A stretch of 64,000 nucleotides of DNA from Eonycteris spelaea (GCA_003508835.1 PUFA01000003.1:17585501-17649500), one strand, 5' to 3'. Shown: positions 1 through 12,670, counted from the stretch's first letter. Numbers and translations are program-made. Notes: generated by a model from the sequence alone, not told the origin.

Positions 1-1530
1 CATGAATCAATTTTTTTTGCTATTTGAATTAATCCATTACCAACTGATACCAGGGTTACACTGTTGAATTTTCTGAACTTGATATACCCTTTTGGGGGAA
101 TTAGAAATTATTTTTAAGTAGTCAACTGAAATTGTCATGATCGTCAGAAATTCATATTATGATATGTCTGTTCCTTATACAGTGGCACTTAGCTCATTTG
201 CCTTTGTTTGGTCATTTTTTTTGTTTGTTTTAAAAATGTTGCTATGTAAATCTATGATTTGGGAACTTAGTTTTAAGGGCTAAATACCCCAAATGTGTTC
301 ATGTTGTTGTTCAGTGACAATTTACACAATGGATGTAGTATTAAAAAAATAATCTTTCATTGTGTTCTATTTTAATGATTCATTGGCATATGTATTCTTT
401 CATAGTCAAGAGTTTCATAAAATGGGTGTGTTTCATGTTAATTTGATGATATTAAAAAATCTTTGTGGAAATGAATGATTTGCCTGCACTTCATAAATAG
501 TTGTTGGGGGAGAAACAGCATTCTTTTATTTCTGCTTTCTTCTAAATTGAAGGTAGTAAGGGATGTGTTTTATACTTGATTGAAAACTTTATTTTTGCTT
601 TTTGCTATTATATTAGAAAAAGGGTAGCATTAGTAGCATTTTAAAGCATGTATCTATTACACAAGCATGACTATTGAGTTATTTTAGCATGAATTGCTGC
701 AGTGTAATTACTATGGAACTCAGCTGCCTTTTTCAGCTAGTTAAGGTGATTTGGAGGGTAGAAAGGATCTCTTATTTTTCCAGTAAGAACTTTAATACCT
801 TTCTCTAAAATAATGCATAAGATCGCATATCATTTCCTTGGAATGTGAGCTGGTTGTCTTTCTCAGAGAAAATATAAATATTCCTCATAAGACATCCAAA
901 GCAAAATCTTGAAGATGGATTTTGTGAGTATTGTCTTTTTGTAGTTAAATGCATAACATCCCTGATATTATAAAAAGGCTTTTACTGGAAATGGATAAGT
1001 CAGTCAAATAGGGCTCTTACTCTAAACCTTATTTTTTTAGAAAGAAGGAAGATACTTAATTTTCTTGATTTTCTTCTGAATCTAGTAGGGAGGTTTTATA
1101 TTAGCTACTAAGAGAAAGAATTAGATTCATTCTCTTGAAAAATATAAATTGACTTTTAGTAGTTTGTATCTGTTTTTTCCTTTAAAAATCAGTTTCACTT
1201 TCTCTGTGGAGTCTTTCCCTTTTTCTTAATCTTTTGCTCTTTAAGAGTATGATGTCAGTTTGGTGTAACATTGTTCAGTATAGTCTTGTCTTCTGTTCTT
1301 CATAATAACACTCCTTTTCCTCCTTCCCAGTTGTGTCCCTCATCTTTGTAAACTTGGGTTATCTTTTCCACTTTCACGTCATGTACAAAATATTGGGTGT
1401 ATAAAATGCAGCTTTTCAGATCAGCTAGAAAAATAAGCTAAAGGCAGCTGGCATTTAGAGGGCTCTTAGTTTCAGAAGTATTTTTCACCCCACAAGTTAG
1501 ATACAAGTATACATTTTCTTTCCTCCCTAG
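1..1530 (+). other. ARK2N: ARK2N intron, 3' part
   Basis: AT-rich intron sequence running into the acceptor at 1530. I see no repeat I can name and no coding signal. Confidence 0.8.
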
Positions 1531-1713
1531 ATGGACCTCCAGTTGTAGCTCATTATGATATGTCTGACACCAGCTCTGACCCAGAAGTGGTAAATGTGGA
1601 CACTTTATTGGCGGCTGCAGTAGTTCAAGAGCACAGTAATTCTGTAGGAGGCCAGGACACAGGAGCTACCTGGAGGAACAGCGGGCTTCTAGAGGAGCTG
1701 AATGCGGAGGCAG
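1531..1713 (+). CDS. ARK2N: ARK2N internal coding exon (183 nt, phase 1-1, probable cassette exon)
   Basis: The exon follows a pyrimidine-rich acceptor ending in CCTCCCTAG and ends at donor CAG|GTTGGT. Its first two bases complete a codon begun in the previous exon. The reading frame then encodes a 60-residue acidic, Ser/Asp/Glu-rich stretch that includes MSDTSSDPEVVNVDTLL and ends in LLEELNAEA. The last base starts a codon finished by the exon at 11994, giving Gly. The ATG at 1560 is internal to the exon and is not a start codon. The gene is ARK2N (C18orf25/ARKL1), related to the N-terminal part of Arkadia but lacking the RING domain. It is a nuclear adaptor reported as a PKA/AMPK substrate. 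The length is divisible by three and both phases are 1, so skipping keeps the frame. I recall human isoforms that differ by about 61 residues, which would fit this exon. VVNVD is only a weak SIM-like patch. Confidence 0.9.
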
Positions 1714-2510
1714 GTTGGTCTCCCTCCCCTTCCCCTTCTCTAACGGTGTAATGTGCATGTGTCCTGGCAGCTGTGTTCCTTTTAGCAGGCCCTGCTGAGG
1801 AGAGCAGGCTAACCAGAGACATTTGGCATTAGGTGATTGTGGCTATCCAGGGTGCCATTTATAACTAACTGAAAAAGAGATTTGGGTAACATGTCATTCA
1901 TCTTTCCTAATCTGGAGGAAGCAAAAGTGACAATACATAAGAAATTAATTGTAGGCATAGGTAGATTTCAGTAGGCATATTTCTTGGGTTAAAAATGCCT
2001 AACATGTGAAAACCACTCCGAAGCCTAATACTCCCCACCTCCCCCTTTCTGCAGTTTCCTTCTGTAACTGCTGCAGCAGCCTTGCAACTTTGGGGGCATT
2101 TAAACTTGCCCTATGGGGCTGTTCCTATGCAGTAGTGCACTGTTTCTTACACCCCTCAGTGTGCAGTGTGTCCCTGTTACTTCCTCTACTGTAGTTCTCA
2201 TATTTGTCTTTTCTAACCCTTTTCTTTCAGTTTCTGCCTCTTATCTAAGGAAAATTTCACTCCGTGTCTTACATTACTTATCTTGGTTCCGCGGTGATTG
2301 AAGAGTGACATTGATTCACTAAAAAACCAATTGCTGTTACCTTGGAAAGCCTTGCATAGTGCATCCAAGTTTCTTTTAGTACGTTTCTTAAAACAACATT
2401 CTTTTGAATTTAAACATTTTTCTAAAAGTACTAGTCCTTAAATTTAAGAAAAGAAGGGGAGAGGCTTGAGAGACTGCTTATGTAGTGTGTATTTTCTTTC
2501 CTGTAAAGGA

Positions 2511-2554
2511 TTATAATTTTCTAGTTAAATTATAATTTTCCAGTTAAATTATAA
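2511..2554. repeat. 19-bp tandem repeat, about 2.3 copies
   Basis: Unit TTATAATTTTCYAGTTAAA at 2511-2529 and 2530-2548 (one C/T difference), with a third partial copy starting at 2549. It is AT-rich and intronic. Confidence 0.85.
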
Positions 2555-2764
2555 GTGAATCTAGTATGTCAATCACTACTTAAATATGTGTATGGGAAAT
2601 GTGTTTTGTATTACAAAAATAACAATAGGTTAGAGTTTAGAACATTTTGTATTGAAACTGTTAGAAAATAAGACAACTTCACATATCATTGTCTTTATTC
2701 TTTCTTTGATAATTTTTGATGGAAGTAAATAGAAATCTCTTATTTGGTGACCTCCTGATTAATC

Positions 2765-2920
2765 TATTGTGGCTAATTTTGGAGCAGGACCTGGATTTAG
2801 TTTTAACTTTATTTTGACTGTTAACTGCCTATTTGACTTTGGACAAGCTGTTTCTTCTCTGGACTTTAGTTAGTTTGTTTTTACTTCAGTTTTTATATGT
2901 ATAAATACTTGCTTTGCCCA
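2765..2920 (+). repeat. MIR SINE relic
   Basis: Shows the MIR order: a clinical-sounding 'ctggattt' segment, a core resembling 'tttgactttggacaagctgtttcttctctg', and a T-rich tail. Strongly diverged. Confidence 0.5.
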
Positions 2921-3659
2921 ACATGGGTCTTTTAAGAATTTGTTCATACGTGTAAGTACTTTTAAAAGAACTAAGCAATAATACTTTGTATCAAAGGAGA
3001 GTAGTTTGATTACATTCTGTGCAATATGTGTTCCAAAGTTTTATAATTTGTTCTGTATACTTGTAGTTTATCTTCATGTTTCATCCACTGACAATTAAGT
3101 GGTCCATTCTGCTTTAGTTTTATTTCCTTAGTCTTGCCATTAAAGGTAGACCACTTTATAGTAAATTCTTGAGAAAAACATGAAATTACCTTTTTTTTTG
3201 CTTTTTGTTTAGAGAATTTTAATATTAGTTTGAGCTAAATGGAATTGTTAACATTTGACTTTTTGACCTACAACAAATCCATCAATTTCATGTGATTCAA
3301 CCTAAGAGTACAGGATTTGGGATCAGATTCAAGTAATTGGTAGCTCGATTATTTAAAACATCACTAGCCTTTGTGTGCTTAATCCTATATTTGATTGTCT
3401 TTTTGGATTTCAGTCACACAAAGTTCTAAACGATGTATCACTTAAGTACTTCTACCATCATTCTTAAGAAATAAGGCATGGCAAAAGTATGTGAGGAGGG
3501 AAACACCCGTGACTTCAACTTTGTTCTTTTTTCTATTCCCCTTTCCACTCCAAAGGTGTCCTGAATTTGGTATCTGATGTTTTGTGTTACTATATATTTC
3601 TTTAGATTTTTACTGCATTTGTTATGTATTTGTAAGCAAGCATGTTTTAATACTAATTG

Positions 3660-4010
3660 GTATTATACTGAAAATGATCATTGCAACTTTTTTTAGTGTA
3701 ACGTTTCGTGAGCTTTGTTCTTGTTTAAGTGTGTCTCTAGTTCATTCATTTTCACTGCTACTTAGTATTCCAATACTGTATTTGTAGTAATATTCCACTT
3801 GTATGAATATATTACAATCGACTTAACCTGTTATGGGAGTTTAAGGTGCTATTCCAAATGGTGCTGCCATTAACATATCTTGTGCAAGTCTCTTGGTACA
3901 TGTATGTGATGATTTCTCTAGAATATAATATAGAGAAAACCTACATGTGTGTTGGGCCATAAATTATGTGTAAATTTTTATGTATCATAGGATGTGGTCA
4001 TCACTGTTCC
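3660..4010 (-). repeat. Old L1 fragment, antisense
   Basis: Resembles the reverse complement of the L1 ORF2 3' segment. Landmarks are 'cactgctacttagtattcca', 'tatgaatatattacaat', 'aatggtgctgccattaac' and 'cttggtacatgtatgtgatgatttc', in the right order. Diverged and not coding. Confidence 0.6.
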
Positions 4011-4644
4011 AACATATCCCCATGATATTTCTTACGAAGCCATTTATTGGCTCATTCAAAGGCTTCCCCGCTCCCAAATCTGGCAATGCAGATATGTGAG
4101 TAACAAGTAAAACTTAATACACTCCAGTCTTGATGTAATTGTTATAGTGGTAATAGCAAATTAGAGTATACTTAAACAGTGTTGCAACAAAATTTTAAAA
4201 GAATTTATCCTCAATGGCTGGTGTTGTTTTGAGACTTGAACTATTAGTATCAATGGATAGTCATTTTTGTAGTTTAAGATAAATGTTTTAATGGTTAGTA
4301 TGAGTCCATCTTCTCTCCCTCTCAACAAAATAAAAACCCAGTCACTGAACAGAGTATTCAGGGTTTAATCAATAGCAGCATCTCAGACCAGGTCTGCAGC
4401 CCTACTCCATTTAGGATCACGTAAGTAACCATTGTACATAGAGTAGCTTGTCTCTTTCACCAAGCAGTTAGATCACGTTCTTGTAGGCAAAATAGTTTTT
4501 ACTGTTCAGTTTTAACCAAGGCAAAGAATTGAAATTAGGAAAGCCCTTGGCCAACAAAAGACCTAGACTTTCCATTTCAACTCATGCTATGTGTTTACTT
4601 TTTCTTACTTGATGCTAGAATTGAGCAGTATAGTATGGGGCACC

Positions 4645-4835
4645 AAACGGCCTCATTTTGAACCAGCAGCCACTTAAAATTATGTGACCTCAGGTAAACT
4701 ATGTAAAGCCTCAGTTTTCCCTAATTGTAAAACAGATAAAATTAGCATCTACCCCAAAAGGTTATTGCTACCACTAATTGAAATGACATATATAATGTGC
4801 TTAGTACAGCATACAGCACATAGACCCTTAGGAAT
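4645..4835 (+). repeat. MIR SINE
   Basis: MIR landmarks in order: 'ttatgtgacctcaggtaaac', 'agcctcagttttccctaat', 'gtaaaacagataaaattagc', 'tgcttagtacagcatacagc'. It sits in the intron, in sense orientation. Confidence 0.75.
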
Positions 4836-4955
4836 GCTAACCAGCATTATGTTAACATATTTATGCTGAAATAGACTGAATAAGGAAGTGATTAATAGAC
4901 CCAGTGAGTAGATTTCTAATTTACTGTCCTGCCCTGGAATGAGTCGTTCTTGATA

Positions 4956-5142
4956 CAGTATTTCCTAAACTTTGTCTGAGCATAGAGATTACCTGGGGTG
5001 CTTATAAAAGTTCAGATTCCTAGGCTTCTCCCTGAAGGTTCTGTAAGTAGATCTGAAATGGGGTCTGAGGATCTGTTTTTAATAATCACCTTCAGGTAAC
5101 TCTTGCATTGGACATGTTTAGGGAGCTGTACCATCGTATCTG
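4956..5142 (+). mobile_element. MER5-like hAT-Charlie MITE
   Basis: Starts CAGTATTTCCTAAAC and holds 'gagattacctggggtgctta', 'tcagattcctaggcttctcc' and a mirrored 'caccttcaggtaactcttgc'. This gives the near-palindromic layout of MER5A. The right end is decayed. Non-autonomous, with no transposase. Confidence 0.65.
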
Positions 5143-6221
5143 AAAATGGCTTAATTTTTATTTATTGCAAGTAATAACTCTCTGTGAACATAAATATAGG
5201 TGAGACTAAAAGAAATAAATCGGAAGTGTTGGTGTAGAAGGCTTATAATTGTGGTAAACTAAATTTATTTAGAGTGTCCCCCAACAACCCCTGCTCCAGG
5301 AAATTAAAATTCTAAACAAATGATATCATTTTTTCCATCAGCCTTCTCGTCAAGAAAGATAGGCTATGAACATTTTCCCATTCTTAAAATAGGGATGGTA
5401 ATCTTGATTTGTCTGTTACACAAGCTTAGCTGTAGTGCAGAGAAACAAATCTTGGGTTTCCTGTTCTTAGTGTAGGGCTTTTTATAATCAGACCAGAATG
5501 GCCATGTTTCTATTATTAGCACTTTAAAGTCAATATATCAGTCCTGTGAAGGAGATCAAGTTTGGTCAGGTTTCTGTTTAATGGCTCCATAGGACTATAA
5601 GATTTTTGATTTCTGACCTTTTCTTCCACTTTTTTCCTTCCACTTTTTAAAGTTTTTTTTTTTAGCATTCTTGTAAAACTAAACACAAGATAATAATTTG
5701 CTTGTTTTAAAGCTAAATGAGTAGTGATTTAAAATATTAAACCTGTTTATAGCCAACATACCGCTGTCAACCACCATGGAATAATTTTATTTAATGTGCT
5801 GCAAAAAAAGCCCAGGACTAGTTCTTACCCAGTAGATTGTGATTTAAAGAGTAGCTACATTATTTCTCTTGAAGGCAAAAGAAAATGTTTACCATGATAA
5901 TTTGGTTATTGTTTTTTTCTGTGTTGCTTTCTTACGTATTGAAAAGGTCTGTAGTGGGGGGACAAAATTTAGAATTTTCTGATAGAGGGAAGTTATCTTT
6001 CCAGTGAACTACACAGGCAAAGACCTACACAGAGATAGCCAGCTGCCACATAACCAAATTCAGACCCGCTGATTTATTTTCAGTTTAATATATGGTAGTT
6101 TTAGTATTCACATTTTTTCTACGAGCTTATTCTTGTCATAGAATGGGAGTAGATTACAACCACTGGTAGTATTTGAAGAACCTCTTAGCATCTTCGGCTC
6201 ATTTTTGGGTATTCTTTAGGC

Positions 6222-6443
6222 CAGTGGTCCCCTACCTTTTTGGTAGCAGGGACTGGTGCTACTATGAGAATCTAATGTCTGATGGTCTGATGGAGCTGAG
6301 ATGGTGGTGTTAGCGCTGGGGAGCAGCTGCAAATACAGACGAAGCTTTGCTGGCTCACCTGCCGCTCACCTCCTATTGTGCTGCCCGATTCCTAACAGCC
6401 CTTGGACTGGTACGGTCCATGGGCCGGGCATTGGGGCTCCCTG
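6222..6443. mobile_element. hAT MITE, copy 1 (222 bp, with target-site duplication)
   Basis: The element begins CAGTGGTCCCCTACC and ends TTGGGGCTCCCTG, imperfect terminal inverted repeats. It is flanked by 8-bp duplications CTTTAGGC (6214-6221) and CTTAAGGC (6444-6451), 7/8 identical, as expected for hAT. Internal landmarks are 'ctatgagaatctaatgt', 'gggagcagctgcaaatacag' and 'acctcctattgtgctgcc'. Longer copies of this family exist in human, so this is an internally deleted form. I do not give a family name. Confidence 0.8.
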
Positions 6444-8479
6444 CTTAAGGCAGTGCTCTGCCATTCAATTATTGTGAGGTCATGGGGCAGGGAGGCAGTG
6501 GGAAATGACCCAAAGGCCAGAGAATGTCAGGCTGTGCACAGGAGCTCCCAAAGGAATGTGTGAAATGCTAAAGAGGGTTACATTGAAAGAAAAGAACTAA
6601 TTGTCCTGGCTCTGAAATAGACAGAAGGGGGAATGTGTTCCTGGCTATTGGAGAATGCCTTGGTGTCTCAAAGAGCATGGCATCCCACAGACTCGGTATG
6701 GGTCCCAGCTGACTTGTTATCTGAGTGGCACATTTTATCTAATGGCTCTAACAGGAAATGTGACAAAACTCTCAAAACATTCACTGGGAAATTTGCTTTA
6801 GCCCCTTATCATTAACCTCATGTCCCTTATTTTATAGTATACTGATTTTTAGACTAAGTATTAAAGAATATTGGCTGTAAGAGCAGACCCTGATTTTAAG
6901 TGATCAATTTTAGAACATTACACAAGTTCTGTAACAATACTAAGTGCCAGCAGGACTGGATTACATTTTTATGGCCAAAATGACACTGTCAAAATGGTTT
7001 GGATTGCTCTAATAATGTGAAAGCAATATATAAATTATTAGTTTTGGACCCTAATGGATGAATAAAGTTAGAAGAACCTTAAATATTGGTGATGCTTACC
7101 TTCCTCTTTAGATATTACAGAATCATGAGCAAATCAGCATAGTCATTTTTCATTTCTTCCCTTTTAAAATGGCAGAGTGATGTTTTCAGATCTGAAATGA
7201 GGCTATGTAGATGGAAGGGTGAGGATGAAGGGCTTAATCAGTGAAGACTGGTTATTCAGAAATATCAATGATGAAACATTTCACAGAGCATTTCACAAGT
7301 TGGGATTATAAATTAGAACTATGAAGATAGAACTGGGTACAGAGATACTAAGAATTAACTTATTCTGTCATGTTCTCATGTTTTCTTAATTACTGTTTAA
7401 GAACATTGAGTAATCAAGGAGCAAGAGTTGGATTATAGCAACCATGACTCCTACAATCTGCCCTTTAAGTTTAGTTTAATTCAATTAGCTTGTTTATTTT
7501 TAGGATGATAGGGGCTGAGCCTTTACTGTGAGTCTTACTACAAGAGGCTTTAAGTGTCTCTTGGGGCTCAGCTCCTTGCTTCTTAGTGAGTAGGCATGGA
7601 GAATTTTGGGTGGTTTTACATGTAAACAAGTATTCATGTAATAATGAATAATGATGATAGCAGGACTTAAAGTTGGGGGGAGAGAGAGCAAGAGAGAGCA
7701 TGCGAGTGAGCCAGGTGCCCATAACATTTCATGCATGAGTGAAGCTGCCCCGGAGTCCGTGTAGGACAGTGAAAGGGAAACATCCCGGAAGATGTGGGCT
7801 GCTGCTATCGGTATGTGAAGATGGAAGACAATCATTTCCTGAGCTGTAGAAGCAGCTTCACAGGGCTGTAGGGGAGGTGGCATTTTCAGGAAAGTCAGGT
7901 CTGCACAGGAGGTGAAGAAAAGTTCAGTGCAGTTTGCCATGGAGCTGGCATTTCAGAGGATGGTGGAAAAGTTGTATGAAGGCGAGGAATGGGTGGCTGG
8001 GGCGAAGGGGAATAACACCAGAGTATAGGATAAGATGGGAGGCAAACATATGGTTCCTGAGGCTTGTATTTAATGAATGGCCATGAGGGTGGAAATACAG
8101 TGTTTTACTTCCCGTGGCCATTGGTTTTTCTTCTACCTCTTTCAAATGCTTTCTTCTTTTCCACGGGGTTTTTTTCTGTATTCTCATGTTGTTACCACCT
8201 CTATGCTGTTCTGCCTCATTGGACGCATCAGCCAGTCCTTTATCAGCCCCCTCCTAGCTTCACTTTTTTCCCTGTCTGGCATATATATAAAGCCATCTCT
8301 CCTTTGCCAGTATCCTTAGCTTGTATATTGGCTTTCCTCTTGTACCTAGCTGGCAAAGTCTGATCCCTGGTGGTACACTCGGGGCCTATAGTCACACTGC
8401 TAAGCACAGTTGGAGAAAAATCACATGGTTACAGTTAAGTTAATTTCCTAATCTACAACCTCATTCTGACTCTCAGTGC

Positions 8480-10170
8480 TGCCCATCAGTTCTCGTTTTT
8501 CTTTAGGCAGCATTCTTCATAGTGGTACTCGACTTTTCTAAACCCTTACCTTGCTATCCTCCGCACACCTGTGCTTTGTAGCGGCCCTTGCCACACTCTT
8601 CATAAGTTAAGAGTACTTCAGCTTTCTGTCATCAGACCTCTTTGTTCGCTTTTTTCTAGCTATGGCCTGGTCTCGACCATCTTTAAAAACTGTTCGTACA
8701 TACTCATCCCCCTCACTCAAACCCATCTTCTCTCTCAGTACCTCTGTCAGCTCTTCCTTCCCTTTCATTCTGAAGCTTGCTTTGCTGCATTGGCTTCCGC
8801 TCCATTACTCCTCTGAGGCTCCTCTTGCCAAGGCCGTATATCTTATCGCTGATTCTGGTGGGCTTTACTTAGTCCCTTCTCTGATCAGCCTGCTCTCTTG
8901 GGTATTGGTAAGCACTTCTTCCTAGAAATGCTCTTTCCCTGGTGTCCTGGCTTCGTATCTTTGGAATTCCTTTCTATCTCACGTACGTTGGTGAGCACCC
9001 CCTTCCTATGTCCATCCCTTAATTACTGGCATTTATCTTGGTCCTGTTCTAGGCCCCCTTCGCTCCACGGGATGACCTTTACCTTCCCACCTATTGCGAG
9101 GACTTATGAAATCTATTTCCTCTCTGACCTGAGATTTAGAACAGTACATCCAGTTGCCTGTTGGACGTCTCAGAGGCATGTCATCATCATCATGTCCTAA
9201 GCAACCACCCTCAGCTAGTCATTGGTACACTAAATGGCATTATAACTTTATCCAGTTACCTAAATCAGAAACCTAGACATCACTTTTCACTACTTGTGTT
9301 CTTTTCTTTGATTTCCAGCATTACTAACGCTTGTATATACATGCACACAGAATGTTCCCCATTTTGTTTCTTCTCTAGTTCAGCCATAATCATTTCTCAC
9401 CCAGGAAACTATAGCAGTCAAGTCGTTTTCTTTGCCTATAGGATTCCTTGCTCTGCTATTAGTTCCATTTCTGTACTCCAAAAGGATATTTTTAAAACTA
9501 GAAAACCTGATAATGTCACTTTTCTGCCTAAATCCCTTAGTGACTTTCTGCTCCTCAAGGTCAGTTCCAGACTCACAATGATCTGACCTCTACTGAGTTT
9601 GCCACCATCATTTCTCTTTTTACTACCATTGCTCAAGATTTCGCTAAACTTTTGTACCTTAAAGCAGCGGTCCCCACCCTTTTTGACACCAGGGACCAGA
9701 GGTCCTATGAGAATGCCTGATGACCTGAGGTGGAACTGAGGCAGTGATGCTAGTGCTTAGGAGTGGCTGCAAGTACAGATGAAGCTATGCCCGCTCCCCT
9801 GCCCACCCGCCGGCCAGCCTGCCTTCTGCTCACCTCCTGCTATGAGGACTGGTTCCTAACAGGCCTGGGGGTTGGGAACCCCTAAGCACAATGTTCCTTA
9901 TGCTGCTTCCCCTCACCTGTGCCTACTCTTCTCTGAGAGCTCAGCTTCTTTGGTTATCCTTAAGTCTGGGAATACCTTCTTCTAATGTACTTTTCTGGGG
10001 TTCTCTTTACTTCCCTGTCAGCAGTTTTCAAGCCATAGTGCAATGAACTGCTTTTTATTATCCCTGAATATATTACAAGCACGTTGAGGGTAGAGACTAT
10101 GCCTGGCTTGTTCCCTGTAGTATTCCTAGCACTTAGCACAGTACACAGCATGTCATAAATAAGTATTTAT
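8480..10170 (+). repeat. L2 LINE 3' portion, split by a hAT element
   Basis: From 8480 to 9664 the sequence follows the pyrimidine-rich coding 3' part of L2. Landmarks are 'cttgccaaggccg', 'ttggacgtctcagaggcatg', 'cagaaacctagacatcac', 'cctgataatgtcac' and 'actttctgctcctcaagg'. From 9885 to 10170 it has the L2 end: 'cacgttgagggtagagac', 'cctagcacttagcacagta' and 'aagtatttattg'. Reading frames are broken, and this is a molecular fossil. The part before 8650 is uncertain. Confidence 0.75.
9665..9884. mobile_element. hAT MITE, copy 2 (220 bp) inserted in L2
   Basis: Same family and orientation as the 6222 copy: CAGCGGTCCCCACCC start, shared 'ctatgagaatgcctgatg', 'ggagtggctgcaagtacag', 'tgctcacctcctgctatg', and end GGTTGGGAACCCCTA. 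L2 sequence resumes on both sides, so it landed in a pre-existing L2. The 8-bp duplication is not clear here. Confidence 0.75.
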
Positions 10171-10729
10171 TGTAGGAACAAATGCATAAAGCAGACAGTT
10201 ATAGCTGCACAAAGCAAGGCTGCTGGAAATACTGAATATGGACAAAGTGAAGATTGAAAAAGATTGTCAATTTGTGTTCCTTCCTAGAGGTACAGTAGTA
10301 TACATGACAATAGTGATAACTATAACATTGAAATAGAAATTGGATAAAAGACTTGGCCACAAGCAAGGTATTGAAATCAGAGCAAGAATCTAGATTTACA
10401 AAATGTAGACTTAACCAAACACCATTTAAGTAGCCACCATAGACTTAACAAAACTGGGTATTATCAGAGTGTTACCTTTTATGCTTGTAGGGTTCAAAGA
10501 TGTATGCCCATTGCCAGTGCCATTTAGAATCCTATATAGATTATTCTTTAATACAGAAGATTTATAAGCTCATGCAGATTAATATAATCTCAAGCACCAG
10601 TTGTATCTGGAATCCATTTTAAGTTTTTTTAATCTTCTATTTTCTCATGTGCATTATTTTCAATAGAAAAAAGTAAAAATAATATTAAATAATTGTAAAA
10701 AAGACCTACAGTCATATTCAAACTTGATT

Positions 10730-10990
10730 ACTTTTCGCAGCTTTTGCCTCGCAGGTACGTATTTTTTAGTGTTACTGTGTGATATTTACATATGCATACA
10801 CTTCCCTGAGTTTCTGCATAGCACTGTAGTGACTATCTTTGGGCATCATAACACGATGCTTTAAGTTTTTACTTTAGGCTGAATTGTCAGGGGTGAGATT
10901 ACGGGGTCAGAGTATGTAAAAAGGCTTGTAAGGCTTTTGCTTTGGGAATACCTATAACTTTCAAAAGAGTTACACTAAAAATTGATATGA
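10730..10990 (-). repeat. Possible L1 fragment, antisense
   Basis: 'tgagattacggggtcagagtatgtaaa' resembles the reverse complement of an L1 ORF2 segment ('ttgctgggtcagagtatg'). The flanks are too diverged to be sure. Confidence 0.35.
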
Positions 10991-11993
10991 GTGTGAAAGT
11001 ACAAGGTTTCTCAATAACCTTGAAACATTGGAATGAATGAGTTGAGGGGGAAGGAGAGTTGTATGTGCATAAAATCTTACTGGCATTGGTTTAGTTCATA
11101 TGAGGTGTCACAAAGGATTTTTAAATATGGAGAAAGAATTTTGTATCACATGACAATATATTTAAATAAAAGTACCCTTTAAGGAGTAAATGAAAATTTG
11201 TACTGGTTGCAACTCTGCAAAAGCTCCTGTGCCACAGACTGTTTTGTTTTTCCAGAATTATGTGGTTTGTGTCTGTCTAATGAGAACTGTCAGCAGTATA
11301 CAGGTTATGTTTTAGTTGCTCAGAGCAAAAATTGTGATCTTCCCTTTTTCATGTTGTTTGGGGTCAGATTTTGTCAACTCTGCATTCCTTTAGAGAAAAT
11401 TGTTAAATTTGTTTAAAATTGAGAGAAATTATTAAATCTTTCACAAAGCATCCCAGTGTAAATACGATTAGTGATTACTTCTATTTACTCCATTTATGCT
11501 TTTGTGGTTTTCTGGCAGAATTTTGTTCTATTAACATGATAAGCAGTAGAGAACTCCATTGCCCTCGAAATGGTGACGTTTAAAGACTGCAGTTGAATGC
11601 AAAAAGCATTATGGAATAAAATATAGAGTGTTATCACTTTCTATATATCTATATTTAGATGAACCTACTTAACCGAAGTACTTCAAGTTTTTTTCTCCTA
11701 AGTAATAGTAGAGAGTAAGACTTGGAGTTCTTACTTTTATGTACTTCCACGTTGTTTGAACATTATTTATTTTAGCTATGAGCATGTATTCTGTTTAATT
11801 TTTTAAAAACCTTTTTTTTTTTAGTAGAACACTGCCTCGGCTCGTTTGAAATGGGTAACAGTTTCACTGTGGTAGGCTCTCACAAGGCCATTTCTATTTC
11901 TGTGATAAACCTGGATGAAAAATATGTCAGTGAGTTGTTTCTGCTACTTGTGAGACAAAACGTTGTGCTCATTTTTACCCCCTTCTCTCTTAG

Positions 11994-12120
11994 GTCATTT
12001 GGATCCAGGATTCCTAGCAAGTGATAAGACATCTGCAAGCAATGTACCACTCAATGAAGAAATTAATATTGCCTCTTCAGATAGTGAAGTGGAGATTGTG
12101 GGAGTTCAGGAACATGCAAG
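11994..12120 (+). CDS. ARK2N: ARK2N internal coding exon carrying a SUMO-interacting motif
   Basis: The acceptor is CTTCTCTCTTAG and the donor is CAAG|GTAGGA. The 127-nt exon continues the frame from 1713 (G+GT) and encodes about 42 residues. At 12086-12106 it encodes EVEIVGV, preceded by the acidic SSDS. This matches the Arkadia SIM block of the form EINVTSTDSEVEIV, and here the context NEEINIASSDSEVEIV is nearly the same. In Arkadia, such motifs bind SUMO chains. ARK2N keeps the motif without the ubiquitin-ligase domain, so it may act as an adaptor or competitor (inference). The exon ends with two bases of an Arg codon completed at 19751. Splice-site strength looks ordinary. Confidence 0.92.
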
Positions 12121-12670
12121 GTAGGATATTAATTGGCGTATTCTGATATTTTAAATTGTAGATATTCTTTTAACCAGAAAACAAGTAAAAAGAAAATGGT
12201 AGGCCTCACAGTATGGCTGGCATGAATGGTGGGAGCTATCTCTTGGCATCCTTTGCCTTAAGAAACAATTTTTGATTAGACATGATATGAGTTTGTGTAT
12301 GTGAACTAGAACTTATACTTTTCTTATCTAGATTGCTTGACAGATTTTTCTTTTAGGGCATAGGTATCACTGTATTTTTTCACTCTTGTTCATATTTTCT
12401 TGCCTTTCACTTTATCTTGAAGTACATTGGCAGCAAATAGTGGGGAAATATGCATCTGATATCCTACCTCTTTGGTTTGTTTCCTAGAGCACCTCTCCTT
12501 GTCTTTCATGAAAACTTACAAGTTTTTTTGGTCTGCTTTTAGCACAGTGTATTTCTAGTGGTATTCATGTGACTTGGGATTCCTGTTTCTTAGGATAAAA
12601 AGAAAGCTACAAGGCATCCAATTAGGTTGTAGTATTGTGAAAATAATTAATGAAGTTTGGCATTTTTAAG

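Larger units (their letters stand above)
1714..11993 (+). other. ARK2N: ARK2N intron (10.3 kb)
   Basis: GT-AG intron between two frame-compatible exons. It contains MIR, L1, MER5-like, hAT and L2 relics listed separately. The intervals 5150-6210, 6455-8470 and 10990-11990 hold nothing I recognise. 7680-7710 is a short GAGA-rich patch. Confidence 0.85.

Noticed and set aside
1560..1751. Open frame starting at ATG 1560
   Set aside because: The residues belong to an ARK2N internal exon that begins at 1531; the ATG is internal and the frame after 1713 runs into intron.
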